Made by a program: the position numbers and the translations under genes. Source: NCED01 sp035493955 (GTDB lineage Bacteria; Pseudomonadota; Alphaproteobacteria; Caulobacterales; Caulobacteraceae). From it: a DNA stretch of 21,248 bases. Of the stretch, positions 1 through 8,593 are shown one piece after another. Positions within the stretch are counted from its first letter, which is position 1, and the number at the start of each line of letters is the position of its first letter. The stretch lies in contig DATJHI010000007.1 of NCBI GenBank assembly GCA_035493955.1, positions 1-21,248 on the forward strand, written 5' to 3'. The notes under the pieces were generated by a model. That model was given only the letters and a program-made list of their open reading frames with translations, was not told the DNA's origin and ran no database searches.

Positions 1-300
1 CCCAAGACCGACGCCTGGACCAAGGCGGCCCCCATGCCGACGGCTCGGAGCGGCGCGGCCGGCACGGTCTACAAAGGCATGATCCTCGTCACCGGCGGAG
101 AATGCGACAACAAGCACACCTTCACCCAGAACGAGGCCTACAATCCCAAGACCGATCGCTGGATGACGTTGGCCTCGCCGGGCGGCAGTCATGGCGCCGG
201 CGCGGCCGCCGTCGGGAAGTACGCCTATCTCGCGGGCGGCAATAAGAGCTGCGGCGGGGAAAACAACACCACCGACGAATTGCTCGCCCTCAGCCTGTAG
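1..300 (+). CDS. Kelch-repeat protein, C-terminal fragment
   Basis: The frame is open from base 1, so the gene begins before the window; it ends with TAG at 298-300. About 99 residues are visible. They contain repeated Kelch-blade features: a Gly-Gly pair after a hydrophobic strand (LVTGGEC, YLAGGNK) and the spaced Tyr/Trp pattern N-PKTD-W, which occurs twice (PKTDAW at the very start, PKTDRW about 45 residues later). This is typical of Kelch beta-propellers, whose blades close into a ring used for binding partners or carbohydrate. No enzyme domain is visible. The fragment ends right after the last blade, so it is the terminal part of a propeller. Whether the full protein has a signal peptide or an extra domain cannot be seen. 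It converges with mfd, 69 bp apart, and no convincing terminator is visible in that gap. The family call is fairly secure; the function is unknown. Confidence 0.75.
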   Translation, partial: PKTDAWTKAAPMPTARSGAAGTVYKGMILVTGGECDNKHTFTQNEAYNPKTDRWMTLASPGGSHGAGAAAVGKYAYLAGGNKSCGGENNTTDELLALSL

Positions 301-369
301 TCGGTCGCCAAGTCGATCGCGGTTGCAGGGGCTGTTCGATGGCCGCCCTCTTGCGGGACAGGCGAAAGC

Positions 370-3300
370 TCACGCCGCCTGAGCCTGGACGGCCACCCGC
401 ACAAGTTCGGACAGGATGCGCTCGGCCGCGTTCAGCCGCTGTTCGGGGGTCTCCCACTCGCCCTTGACCACGACCTTGTGGTCGGGCCGCAGGCGCCAGT
501 CGTGCTGGCGGCGCTGGACCTGTGCGACCAGGCCCATGGGGTTGGGGAACTGGTCGTCGCGGAAGGCCACCACCGCGCCCTTGGGCCCCACGTCGATCTT
601 GGAGACATTGGCCTGGCGGCACAGGCCCTTGATCCCCACCACCTTCAACAGCTGGTCGGTCTCCTCCGGCAGGGGCCCGAACCGGTCGATCAGTTCGGCC
701 GCCAGGGCCTCGCGGTCGGCGGCGCTCTCGGCTTCGGACAGGCGGCGATAGAGGGCCAGCCGCACGTTCAGGTCGGGGACATAGGCGTCGGGGATCAGCA
801 CCGCCGCCCCGGCGTTGATCTGGGGCGACCAGCCGCGCTCGTCGACCACCTGCTGCGCCCCGCCGGCCCTTAGCTCGGCCACCGCGTCCTCGAGCATCTG
901 CTGGTAGAGCTCGACCCCGATCTCGCGGATGTGGCCCGACTGCTCGTCGCCCAGCAGGTTCCCTCCGCCGCGGATGTCGAGGTCGTGGCTGGCCAGCTGG
1001 AACCCGGCGCCCAGGCTGTCCAGGGATTGCAGCACCTTCAGGCGCCGTTCGGCCGAGGCGGTGATCTGCTTTTCGGTGGGGGTGGTCAGATAGGCGTAGG
1101 CGCGGGTCTTGGCCCGGCCGACCCGGCCGCGCAGCTGGTAGAGCTGGGACAGGCCGAACATGTCGGCGCGGTGGACGATGAGGGTGTTGGCGGAAGGGAT
1201 GTCGAGGCCGGACTCGACGATGGTGGTCGACAACAGCACGTCGTACTCGCCGTCGTAGAAGGCGCTCATCACCGCCTCCAGCTGGGTCGGCGACAACTGG
1301 CCGTGGCCGGTGACGAACTTCACCTCCGGAACCTGTTCGCGCAGGAACTTCTGCAGGTCCGGCAGGTCCGAGACCCGCGGGGCGACATAATAGGCTTGGC
1401 CGCCGCGGTACTTTTCCCGCAGCAGGGCCTCGCGCACGGTGACCGGGTCGTTGGGGACCACATAGGTGCGCACCGCGAGGCGATCGACCGGCGGAGTGGC
1501 GATGATCGACATCTCGCGAATGCCCGACAGCGCCATCTGAAGGGTGCGCGGGATCGGCGTGGCCGACAGGGTCAGCATGTGCACGTCGGCCCGAAGCGCC
1601 TTCAGCTTCTCCTTGGCCTTGACCCCGAAGTGCTGCTCCTCGTCGACGATGACCAGCCCCAGGTCCTTGAAGCCGACCTGTTCGGACAGGATGGCGTGGG
1701 TGCCGACGATGATCTCGATCTCGCCCTTCTTCAGGGCCTCGCGGGTCTCGTTCGCCTCCTTGGCCGTGACCAGGCGAGACAGGGTGCGCACCTTCACCGG
1801 CCAGCCGGCGAAACGCTCGGAGAAGGTGCGGAAATGCTGGCGGGCCAGAAGCGTGGTCGGGCAGACCACCGCCACCTGCTTGCCGGTCATGGCCGCGACG
1901 AAGGCGGCGCGCAGGGCCACCTCGGTCTTGCCGAAGCCGACGTCGCCGCAGATCAGCCGGTCCATCGGCTTGCCCGCGGCAAGGTCGGTCAGGACGTCGG
2001 CGATGGCGTTGAGCTGGTCGTCAGTCTCCTCGTAGGGGAATCGGGCGCAGAATTCGTCGAAAAGCCCTTGAGGTGGATCGATTTCCTCCGTGTTCTTCAT
2101 GTGCCGGGCGGCGGCGATGGCGATCAGGCCCTCGGCCATTTCGCGCAGACGCTCCTTGGCCTTGGACTTGCGCGCCTGCCAGGCCGCGCCCCCCAGCCTG
2201 TCGAGCTGGACGCCGTCGCTTTCGGCCCCGTAGCGGGTCAAAAGGTCGATGTTCTCCACCGGCAGATAGAGCTTGGCCTCGCCGCCGTACTGGATGTCCA
2301 GACAGTCGTGGGGCGCGCCCTGCACCTCCAGGGTCTTCAAGCCCTCGTAGCGGCCGATGCCGTGGTCGATGTGGACCACGAGGTCGCCGGCGGTGAGCGA
2401 GGTCGCCTCGGCCAGGAAGTTGGCGGCCCGGCGCTTCTTGCGGGGACGGGCCAGGCGGTCGCCCAGGATGTCGGTCTCGCAGATGACGGCGAGGTCGGCG
2501 GTCTCGAAGCCGGAGTCCACCGGCAGCACTACCCGCTGCAACGGCTTGGCCTTCGTCCCCGCCACCCCGAAGGATTGGGCGTCGGCCCAGTCCTTGGCGA
2601 AGCGTACGGACTTCAGCCCATGGTCGCCCAACATAGAGGCCAGCCGGTCGGAAGAGCCCTCCGACCAGGAGGCGAAGAGGACGCGCTTGGACTTGCCGAG
2701 GTTGCGGGCGTGGTCGGCCACGGCCTCGAACAGGTTGACGCTGTCCTGGGCCCGTTCGGCGGCGAAGGTCCGGCCCATCCGCGCGCCGAGGTCGACGGTG
2801 GACCCCGCCTCCTCCCGCTGAAACGGGGTGAAGCGGCGGCTGGGATGGGCGGCGAGGCGCGCCTCCCATTCGGCCTTGGGCAGATAGAGCTGGTCCGGCG
2901 GCAGGGCGCGATAGGGGACGCCGCCCTTGGCCTTGGCGCTCTCCAGCCGGCTGGCGTAGGCGTCCTCCACCATGGCCCACCGCTCCTCGCGCGCCTCCTC
3001 GACCAGGGCGTCGAGGGCGATCAGGGCGTCGTCGCCGGCGTAGTCGAACAGGGTCTCCATCCGCTCGTACAGCAGCGGCAGCCAGTGCTCGAGTCCGGCA
3101 CGCCGACCGCCCTCGCTGACCGCGGCGTAGAGCGGATCGTCCCCGGCGGCCCCGAACAGGGCCAGGTAGCCAGAGCGGAATCGGGAGATCGACTCCGGGC
3201 TGAGCAGGGCCTCGGAGACGGGCTGGAGGTCGATGGTCTTGAGCTGCCGCGTCGAGCGCTGGGTCTCCGGATCGAAGGCGCGGATCGATTCCAGGGTGTC

Positions 3301-3864
3301 GCCGAACAGATCCAAGCGAACCGGCTCTTCGGCGCCCGGCGGGAAGACGTCGATCACCCCCCCACGGATGGCGAACTCGCCGCGCTCGGACACGGTGGAG
3401 GCGCGGACATAGCCGTTGACGGCGAAATAGCGCTCCAGCTCGGCCATATCGACGTCGCGGCCGGTGCGCGCCTGGTAGCTGGCCGCGGCGATCGCGTCCC
3501 GCGGAGGGACCCGCTGCGCCAGGGCGTGGACGGTGACCACCACCACCAGCGGCGCGGGCGCCGCCTTGTCGCGACGGGCCAGGATCGACAGCGCCCCCAT
3601 GCGGGCGGCGGCCACACTCGCGGACGGCCCTATGCGGTCGTAGGGCAAACAATCCCACGACGGGATGCGCAGGGTCTCGATCTCCGGCGCGAAGAAGGCC
3701 AGGCCATCGGCGAAGGCGTTGGCGCGGGCCCCGTCGCGGGCGACGAACACCACCACGCCCTTGCGGGCCCGGGCGACGTCGGCGACCACAAGGGCGTCGA
3801 AGCCCTCCGGCGCGCCGGCGAGTTCGAGCGCGCCCGGCGACTTGGCGATGCGGGAGATATCCAA
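370..3864 (-). CDS. mfd: Transcription-repair coupling factor Mfd
   Basis: This is a 1164-residue SF2 translocase that removes RNA polymerase stalled at DNA lesions and recruits UvrA for nucleotide excision repair. The domains appear in the family order. The UvrB-like N-terminus carries IPSWDCLPYDR near residue 67. The RNA polymerase interaction (CarD-like) domain runs from about 490 to 560 and starts GDLVVHIDHGIGRYEGL. The RecG-like motor has Walker A GDVGFGKT at 640-647, Walker B DEEQ at 741-744, SATPIPRTL, and QLRGRVGR near 910. A C-terminal Mfd domain follows. Length is normal for the family. The start is TTG: it is preceded by GGAG with an 8-base spacer and lies 17 bp after the sdhE stop, so it is likely cotranscribed with sdhE. 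No in-frame ATG lies nearby. Identity is certain; only the start codon is an inference. Confidence 0.97.
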   Translation of the reverse strand: MDISRIAKSPGALELAGAPEGFDALVVADVARARKGVVVFVARDGARANAFADGLAFFAPEIETLRIPSWDCLPYDRIGPSASVAAARMGALSILARRDKAAPAPLVVVVTVHALAQRVPPRDAIAAASYQARTGRDVDMAELERYFAVNGYVRASTVSERGEFAIRGGVIDVFPPGAEEPVRLDLFGDTLESIRAFDPETQRSTRQLKTIDLQPVSEALLSPESISRFRSGYLALFGAAGDDPLYAAVSEGGRRAGLEHWLPLLYERMETLFDYAGDDALIALDALVEEAREERWAMVEDAYASRLESAKAKGGVPYRALPPDQLYLPKAEWEARLAAHPSRRFTPFQREEAGSTVDLGARMGRTFAAERAQDSVNLFEAVADHARNLGKSKRVLFASWSEGSSDRLASMLGDHGLKSVRFAKDWADAQSFGVAGTKAKPLQRVVLPVDSGFETADLAVICETDILGDRLARPRKKRRAANFLAEATSLTAGDLVVHIDHGIGRYEGLKTLEVQGAPHDCLDIQYGGEAKLYLPVENIDLLTRYGAESDGVQLDRLGGAAWQARKSKAKERLREMAEGLIAIAAARHMKNTEEIDPPQGLFDEFCARFPYEETDDQLNAIADVLTDLAAGKPMDRLICGDVGFGKTEVALRAAFVAAMTGKQVAVVCPTTLLARQHFRTFSERFAGWPVKVRTLSRLVTAKEANETREALKKGEIEIIVGTHAILSEQVGFKDLGLVIVDEEQHFGVKAKEKLKALRADVHMLTLSATPIPRTLQMALSGIREMSIIATPPVDRLAVRTYVVPNDPVTVREALLREKYRGGQAYYVAPRVSDLPDLQKFLREQVPEVKFVTGHGQLSPTQLEAVMSAFYDGEYDVLLSTTIVESGLDIPSANTLIVHRADMFGLSQLYQLRGRVGRAKTRAYAYLTTPTEKQITASAERRLKVLQSLDSLGAGFQLASHDLDIRGGGNLLGDEQSGHIREIGVELYQQMLEDAVAELRAGGAQQVVDERGWSPQINAGAAVLIPDAYVPDLNVRLALYRRLSEAESAADREALAAELIDRFGPLPEETDQLLKVVGIKGLCRQANVSKIDVGPKGAVVAFRDDQFPNPMGLVAQVQRRQHDWRLRPDHKVVVKGEWETPEQRLNAAERILSELVRVAVQAQAA

Positions 3865-3881
3865 GACGCTTACTCCGGGCT

Positions 3882-4151
3882 TCAGGCTGGGCGGGTCACG
3901 GGCCGAAAGGCCTGCAGCAGCTTCATGACGTCCGTATCGAACGCGGGCGGGACAGGTTCCCGGCCGATGATCCAGCCGTAGATGTCGTGGTCGGACTCTT
4001 CGAACAGGGCCTCCAGCCGGTCGAGCTGGAGCGGGGTCAGGGCGGCGGCGTGGGCTTCCACGAAGGGGCCCAACGTCAGGTCGGCCTCGACGAAGCCCCG
4101 GCGCCAGGCCCGGAACTTCAGCTTTTTCAGTCGGATCTCAGGCGCGTCCAT
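3882..4151 (-). CDS. sdhE: FAD assembly factor SdhE
   Basis: This 89-residue protein of the SdhE/YgfY (Sdh5, DUF339) family helps attach FAD covalently to the succinate dehydrogenase flavoprotein SdhA. The diagnostic RGxxE motif is present as R18-G-F-V-E22, after a basic N-terminal helix (RLKKLKFRAWRRG). The C-terminal half has the family's D-Y-W segment (DHDIYGWIIG, residues 55-63). Length matches the family. The reading frame stays open for another 120 codons upstream, but that part runs antisense through the recG start. The ATG at 4151 begins exactly where family homology begins and is preceded by AGGGA/AAGAG purines, so I chose it. It is the first gene of a minus-strand pair with mfd and is divergent from recG. 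No SDH structural genes are in the window. Confidence 0.92.
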   Translation of the reverse strand: MDAPEIRLKKLKFRAWRRGFVEADLTLGPFVEAHAAALTPLQLDRLEALFEESDHDIYGWIIGREPVPPAFDTDVMKLLQAFRPVTRPA

Positions 4152-4218
4152 CGGCTCTTTCGTCCCTAACGGCGAACGCCCCGCGCTTCGAAGGGGCGGG
4201 GGTGAGAAAACATAGGCC

Positions 4219-4255
4219 GTCGTCCCGGCCCTGGCGCAGGCCGGTCCGAGACGAC
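4219..4255. repeat. Imperfect palindrome in the sdhE-recG divergent spacer
   Basis: GTCGTC-CCGGCC is followed by an 8-base loop, then GGCCGG, a 5-base bulge (TCCGA) and GACGAC. This gives a 12 bp stem in two blocks. The bases resemble the GTCATCCCGGCC-type dispersed palindromes common in Caulobacterales intergenic DNA, by recall and not searched. It could equally be a cruciform or a shared regulatory site between the two divergent genes. The whole spacer is 142 bp. It also has a second, weaker stem (CGCCCC / GGGGCG, near 4179-4200) and an AT-rich stretch, TTATATA, at 4264-4270, about 24 bases before recG, that could be a -10 element. No matching -35 is clear. Confidence 0.45.
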
Positions 4256-4293
4256 AGTCGGGGTTATATAGGCGAGGCGCGGCCCGGACCGCT

Positions 4294-6384
4294 ATGCTGC
4301 AGACCATGCGGCCCGAGATTCTGTTCCCGCTGTTCGCCCCTTCGGCCACGCTGAAAGGGGTGGGACCCAAGCTGGCCCCGCTGGTGGAGCGGGTGGCCGG
4401 GCCTTTGGCGCGCGACCTCGCGTTCCTGGCGCCCCAGCGGCTGATCGAACGGCGGATGGCCACCGTCGCCGACGCCGTCGAGGACGAGCCGCAGATCTTC
4501 ATCCTGCGCATCGACGCGCACCTGCCGCCGAGCGCGTCAGGACGGCCCTATCGAATCCGCGCGGCGGACGGCGCCGGCTTCATGTTCCTCAACTGGTTCA
4601 AGGGTTACGGCCCGCATCTTGCCCGCCAGCACCCGGTCGGGGCGGTCCGCGCCGTCGCCGGGACCCCCGACCGCAGGTTCAACCTCGAACTGACCATCGC
4701 CCATCCGGACTACATGCTGCCGGCCGAGCGGGTCGAGGAGATCCCACGCGCCGAGACGGTCTATCCGGCCACCGCCGGCCTGCCGTCGCGGACCCTGCGC
4801 AGAATCGTCCTCGAAGCCCTCGGCAAAGTCCCCGACCTGCCCGAATGGCAGGACCCGGCGTGGCTGGCCCGAACCGGATGGCCGTCGTGGCGCGGGGCGC
4901 TGGAGCGGCTGCACGCGCCCGCAAGCGCCGCCGACCTGGAGCCGAACGCCCCGCACCGCCGGCGCCTGGCCTACGACGAGCTGCTGGCGCACCAGCTGGC
5001 CATGAACAAGCGCAAGCTGGCCTACAAGGTCCCGTCCGCTCCGGTGATCGGCAGGAGCGCCCTGGCCGACCGGGTGGAGGCGGCCCTGCCCTTCGTCCTC
5101 ACCGGGGCCCAGGCCCGGACCCTGGGCCAGATCCGCGCCGACCTCGCCTCGGGAATGCGGATGTCGCGATTGATCCAGGGCGACGTGGGCTCGGGCAAGA
5201 CCGTGGTGGCCATGCTGGCCATGGCCGACATGGCCGCCTCGGGGCGGCAGTCCGCCCTGATGGCCCCCACCGAGATCCTGGCCCGCCAGCACTTCGAGAC
5301 CCTGGCCCAGCCGCTTGAATCGCAAGGCCTTCAGGTGATCCTGCTCACCGGCCGGGACAAGGGCGCGGCCCGCGCCCGCAAGCTCGCCGGCCTGGCGTCG
5401 GGCGAGACCGCCGTGGTCGTCGGCACCCAGGCCCTGTTCCAGGACGATGTGGCCTTCGCCGACCTGGCCCTGGCGGTGGTGGACGAACAGCACCGCTTCG
5501 GCGTGGCCGAGCGGCGGCGGCTGCAGGACAAGGGCGGAGAGGTCCATCTGGCGGCGCTGTCGGCGACGCCGATCCCGCGCACCCTGGAGCTGACCCTCTA
5601 CGGCGACCTCGACGTCTCCCGCCTCGACGAAAAGCCGCCGGGGCGCAAGCCGGTCACCACCACCAAGGCGCCGACCACCCGGCTGCACGAGGTGGTCGAG
5701 CGGCTGCGCGACTCCATCTCGGCCGGGGCCCAGGCCTTCTGGATCTGCCCCCTGGTGTCGGAATCGGAGTTCCTCGACGTCACCGCCGCCGAGGACCGGG
5801 CGGCGGCCCTGCGCGAGAGCCTGGGCCCCCGGGTCGGGCTGGTGCACGGCCGGATGGCGGCGGCGGACAAGGACGCGGTGATGGCCGCCTTCGCCGAAGG
5901 CGCCATCTCGGTGCTGGTGGCGACCACCGTGGTCGAGGTCGGGGTCAATGTGCCCAACGCCACCATCATGGTGATCGAGCACGCCGAACGCTTCGGCCTG
6001 GCCCAGCTGCACCAGTTGCGCGGCCGGGTCGGCCGGGGGGCGGCCCAGAGCGCCTGCCTGCTGCTCTACGACCCGCCGCTCAGCCAGGCGGCGGCGGCGC
6101 GGCTCGAGGTGCTGCGCCAGACCGAGGACGGCTTCCTCATCGCCGAAAAGGACCTGGCGCTACGGGGCGGCGGCGACCTGATGGGGCTGAAACAGAGCGG
6201 CTTTCCCGACTACCGTTTCGCCGATCCGGCCGTCCACGCCGAGCTGATCGCCGCGGCCGCCGACGACGCCCGGCTGGTGCTGTCCCGCGATCCGGCCATG
6301 ACCGGCGAGCGCGGCCGGGCGCTGGGCGTGCTCGAACACCTGTTCGACTGGCGCGCGGACCAAGCCTGGGCAAGCGCCGGATAG
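4294..6384 (+). CDS. recG: ATP-dependent DNA helicase RecG
   Basis: This 696-residue branched-DNA translocase regresses stalled forks and processes Holliday junctions and R-loops. The N-terminal wedge region has LKGVGPKLAPLVERV at about residues 20-34 and an OB-like segment. The motor carries Walker A GDVGSGKT at 296-303, Walker B DEQH at 397-400, SATPIPRTLELTLYGDLD, and QLRGRVGRG near 573. The C-terminal region has DLALRGGGDLMGLKQSG, typical of RecG. Length is normal. Two starts are possible: ATG 4294 and, four codons later, ATG 4306, where the protein begins MRPEILFPLFAP. The latter is how I recall related RecG proteins starting, and neither has a strong Shine-Dalgarno sequence. The gene converges with the DUF3089 gene, leaving only 6 bp and no visible terminator. 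Confidence 0.97.
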   Translation: MLQTMRPEILFPLFAPSATLKGVGPKLAPLVERVAGPLARDLAFLAPQRLIERRMATVADAVEDEPQIFILRIDAHLPPSASGRPYRIRAADGAGFMFLNWFKGYGPHLARQHPVGAVRAVAGTPDRRFNLELTIAHPDYMLPAERVEEIPRAETVYPATAGLPSRTLRRIVLEALGKVPDLPEWQDPAWLARTGWPSWRGALERLHAPASAADLEPNAPHRRRLAYDELLAHQLAMNKRKLAYKVPSAPVIGRSALADRVEAALPFVLTGAQARTLGQIRADLASGMRMSRLIQGDVGSGKTVVAMLAMADMAASGRQSALMAPTEILARQHFETLAQPLESQGLQVILLTGRDKGAARARKLAGLASGETAVVVGTQALFQDDVAFADLALAVVDEQHRFGVAERRRLQDKGGEVHLAALSATPIPRTLELTLYGDLDVSRLDEKPPGRKPVTTTKAPTTRLHEVVERLRDSISAGAQAFWICPLVSESEFLDVTAAEDRAAALRESLGPRVGLVHGRMAAADKDAVMAAFAEGAISVLVATTVVEVGVNVPNATIMVIEHAERFGLAQLHQLRGRVGRGAAQSACLLLYDPPLSQAAAARLEVLRQTEDGFLIAEKDLALRGGGDLMGLKQSGFPDYRFADPAVHAELIAAAADDARLVLSRDPAMTGERGRALGVLEHLFDWRADQAWASAG

Positions 6385-6390
6385 GTCTTC

Positions 6391-7587
6391 CTAGTTCGCC
6401 CGCTTCACGCCCACCGACCGCACCACCACCGCCTGGTCGATCGAGGCGGCGGAGACCGGGAAGTCGGTGCGGCCCATCTGGGCGGCGACGCGGGCTTTGG
6501 CGTCGGCTTCGAGGTCGGCGTAGAACAGGTTGAACGGCGGGACCTTCTGCCGGTCGGCCCAGGCCCCGGCCAGGACCAGCGAGGGCGAACTGGGCCCGGT
6601 TATGCTGAGGACCCCGTGGTCGCACTGGGCCGAGACCTGGCGCGGCAGGAACGCGGGCCTGGTGCCCCACTCCAACCCCGAGGCGTTGGCCGCCCCCAGG
6701 TTCAGCCGCGCGTCGGCGATGGCGTTGCTGACGCTGCCGAACAGGGGATTGACGCAGAGCGGCTCGCGCTGGCCCAGGGGAATCGGCCGTCCGAGGAAGT
6801 CCCAGACGAAGGCCCGGTCGACGATCCGCTTGGCTTCCTCCGGGTCGCCGCTGCGGGCGCTGATCCAGGCGACGATGCAGTGGGCCTGGTTGCGGCTGCG
6901 GCAGGCCGGGACCGGGGCGTCGGGTCGGGCATAGCGGGGCGCCGGCACCACGGCCTCGATGACATAGACGCCGGCGACCTGCTGGATCAGGGCCGGATTG
7001 GGCGCGATCAGGTCGTCCACCAGACGTCCGGCGAGCTGGCCCCCCTGCTCTACGCCGACGACGACGATCGGCCGCCCGCGGTTGTAATGGGCGAGGAACT
7101 GCAGGAAGGCCGCGCGGACGTCCGCATAGGCGAAACGGCGAGCCTCGCGGGCGTCGTCGCGGTTGGTCAGGGCGGCGAACAGGCTGGCCTGGCGATAGCG
7201 CGGAGCGAACACCCGGCCGACCCGCTGGAACGGCCCGGCGTAGTTGGGCAGCATCACTCGCTCCAGCTGGCGGGCGTCGCTGGCCTGGTCGAAGGGCGCG
7301 TTCCAGTTGCGCCCGCCGTCATAGGTGGTGGGGTGGATGAAGAAGACGTCGGCCGGCGGATCGCCCGCGCCCCAGCGGGCCGGGTCGGCGGGCCGCAGCG
7401 CCCAGGCGGCGGGAAGGGCGTAGTTGGGCGCGGGCGGAGGCCTCCAGGTCTGGAACGGCTGCTGCGGGTCCAGGGACGCGCGCATGACGTCGTCGCGGCG
7501 CAGGAACACCAGGACGGCGATGAGCGCCACCACGATCCCTGCGACGACGATGCACCAATCGAGGAGGCGGCGCTGGCGCGGGGTCAT
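6391..7587 (-). CDS. Membrane-anchored DUF3089 alpha/beta-hydrolase-like protein
   Basis: The protein has 398 residues from the ATG at 7587, 4 bp after the hldD stop, with GAGG just upstream. One membrane segment (about 10-30, WCIVVAGIVVALIAVLVF) suggests an N-terminal anchor with the rest periplasmic. DUF3089 hallmarks are ADVFFIHPTTYDGG (79-92), a Cys-Val-Asn-Pro-Leu segment (278-282) and FNLFYADL (352-359) near the C-terminus. The family has an alpha/beta-hydrolase fold, normally with a GxSxG nucleophile elbow. Here that strand-turn-helix reads IVVVGVEQGGQLAGRL (174-189), so E180 occupies the Ser position. The bases are GTA GAG CAG, so one sequencing error is an unlikely cause. The His I expect next to NLFY also seems absent. 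A changed or lost hydrolase activity is therefore likely. The coupling to hldD suggests an envelope role, but the substrate is unknown. Confidence 0.85.
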   Translation of the reverse strand: MTPRQRRLLDWCIVVAGIVVALIAVLVFLRRDDVMRASLDPQQPFQTWRPPPAPNYALPAAWALRPADPARWGAGDPPADVFFIHPTTYDGGRNWNAPFDQASDARQLERVMLPNYAGPFQRVGRVFAPRYRQASLFAALTNRDDAREARRFAYADVRAAFLQFLAHYNRGRPIVVVGVEQGGQLAGRLVDDLIAPNPALIQQVAGVYVIEAVVPAPRYARPDAPVPACRSRNQAHCIVAWISARSGDPEEAKRIVDRAFVWDFLGRPIPLGQREPLCVNPLFGSVSNAIADARLNLGAANASGLEWGTRPAFLPRQVSAQCDHGVLSITGPSSPSLVLAGAWADRQKVPPFNLFYADLEADAKARVAAQMGRTDFPVSAASIDQAVVVRSVGVKRAN

Positions 7588-7591
7588 GGCC

Positions 7592-8593
7592 TCACCGATA
7601 CGGGTCGGACTGGGACAGATACATGTGGACGTAGTCGGCCACACCTTCTTCCAAACTGGTGAAGGCCCGCTTGTATCCCATTGAAATCAGACGAGTCATG
7701 TCCGCCTGGGTGAAGTACTGGTAGCGGTCGCGGATCCCCGCCGGCATGTCCACATAGTCGATGCGGGTCTCCTGGCCGAGGGCGTGGAACAGGGCCTCCG
7801 CGAGGTCGCGGAAGCTGCGCGCCCGTCCCGAGCCGAGGTTGTAGATGCCGTTGACGTCCGGTCTGGCCAGCAGCCACAGCACCACCTCGACCGCATCCCT
7901 GACATAGACGAAGTCGCGGGTCTGGCCCCCGTTCTCCACCCCGTCCCTATGCGATTTGAACAGCTTGACCGTTTCGCCGCGGGCGGCCTCCGGCCACTTC
8001 TGGCAGACGACCGAGCGCATGGCGCCCTTGTGGTGCTCGTTGGGGCCGTAGACGTTGAAGAACTTCAGCCCGGCCCATTGCGCCGGGGCGCGGCCGCGGT
8101 CGGCGTTGCGGCGGGCGTAGAGGTCGAACAGGGCCTTGGACCAGCCATAGGCGTTGAGCGGCCGAAGCGCGCTCAGCGAGGCCAGGTCGTCGGCGTCCCC
8201 GAAGCCCTGGGCTCCGTCGCCATAGGTCGCGGCCGACGAGGCGTAGATCAGCCGCTTGCCGTGCTCGGCCGCCCAGTCCCACAGGTCTCGGGACAGGGTG
8301 AAGTTGGCATGGACGATCCTGTCGGCGTCCGGCTCGGTGGTTGAGGAGACCGCGCCCATGTGGATGATCGCCTCCAGCTCGTCCTCATGCCAGGCCAGCC
8401 AGTCGGCCAGGGCCTCCGGGGCGACGAAGTCGGCGATGGGATGCTTGGCGAGGTTGCGCCACTTGCCGCTGTCGGCGGCGCGCAGGCGGTCGCACACGGC
8501 GACATCCCATTCGCCGGATTCCGCCAGGGCGGCGACGATGTTCGAGCCGATGAACCCCGCCCCGCCGGTGACCAGGACCAGGCGCGGGCTCAT
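7592..8593 (-). CDS. hldD: ADP-L-glycero-D-manno-heptose-6-epimerase
   Basis: This 333-residue extended short-chain dehydrogenase (RfaD family) epimerises ADP-D-glycero-D-manno-heptose at C6. The product is the L,D form used in the LPS inner core. The Rossmann NAD(P) motif TGGAGFIGSN is at residues 9-18. The catalytic Y149-x3-K153 pair is in NAYGWSKAL. SSAATYG carries the SDR Ser/Thr. FFNVYGPNEHHKG and the C-terminal region with GIRDRYQYFTQADM are typical of HldD. The ATG at 8593 overlaps the hldE stop (ATGA), so translation is coupled. Longer in-frame extensions upstream run through hldE and were rejected. It catalyses the last step of the pathway whose earlier steps are carried by HldE immediately upstream. 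Confidence 0.95.
   Translation of the reverse strand: MSPRLVLVTGGAGFIGSNIVAALAESGEWDVAVCDRLRAADSGKWRNLAKHPIADFVAPEALADWLAWHEDELEAIIHMGAVSSTTEPDADRIVHANFTLSRDLWDWAAEHGKRLIYASSAATYGDGAQGFGDADDLASLSALRPLNAYGWSKALFDLYARRNADRGRAPAQWAGLKFFNVYGPNEHHKGAMRSVVCQKWPEAARGETVKLFKSHRDGVENGGQTRDFVYVRDAVEVVLWLLARPDVNGIYNLGSGRARSFRDLAEALFHALGQETRIDYVDMPAGIRDRYQYFTQADMTRLISMGYKRAFTSLEEGVADYVHMYLSQSDPYR

Noticed and set aside
931..3981. 1016-codon plus-strand open frame opposite mfd
   Set aside because: It mirrors mfd on the other strand; its composition (runs of Gly, Gln, His, Val, Leu) is what a high-GC antisense frame yields, and it shows no domain. mfd explains the sequence fully.
4537..6012. 491-codon minus-strand open frame opposite recG
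   Set aside because: Antisense shadow of recG with Gly/His/Gln-rich composition and no domain.
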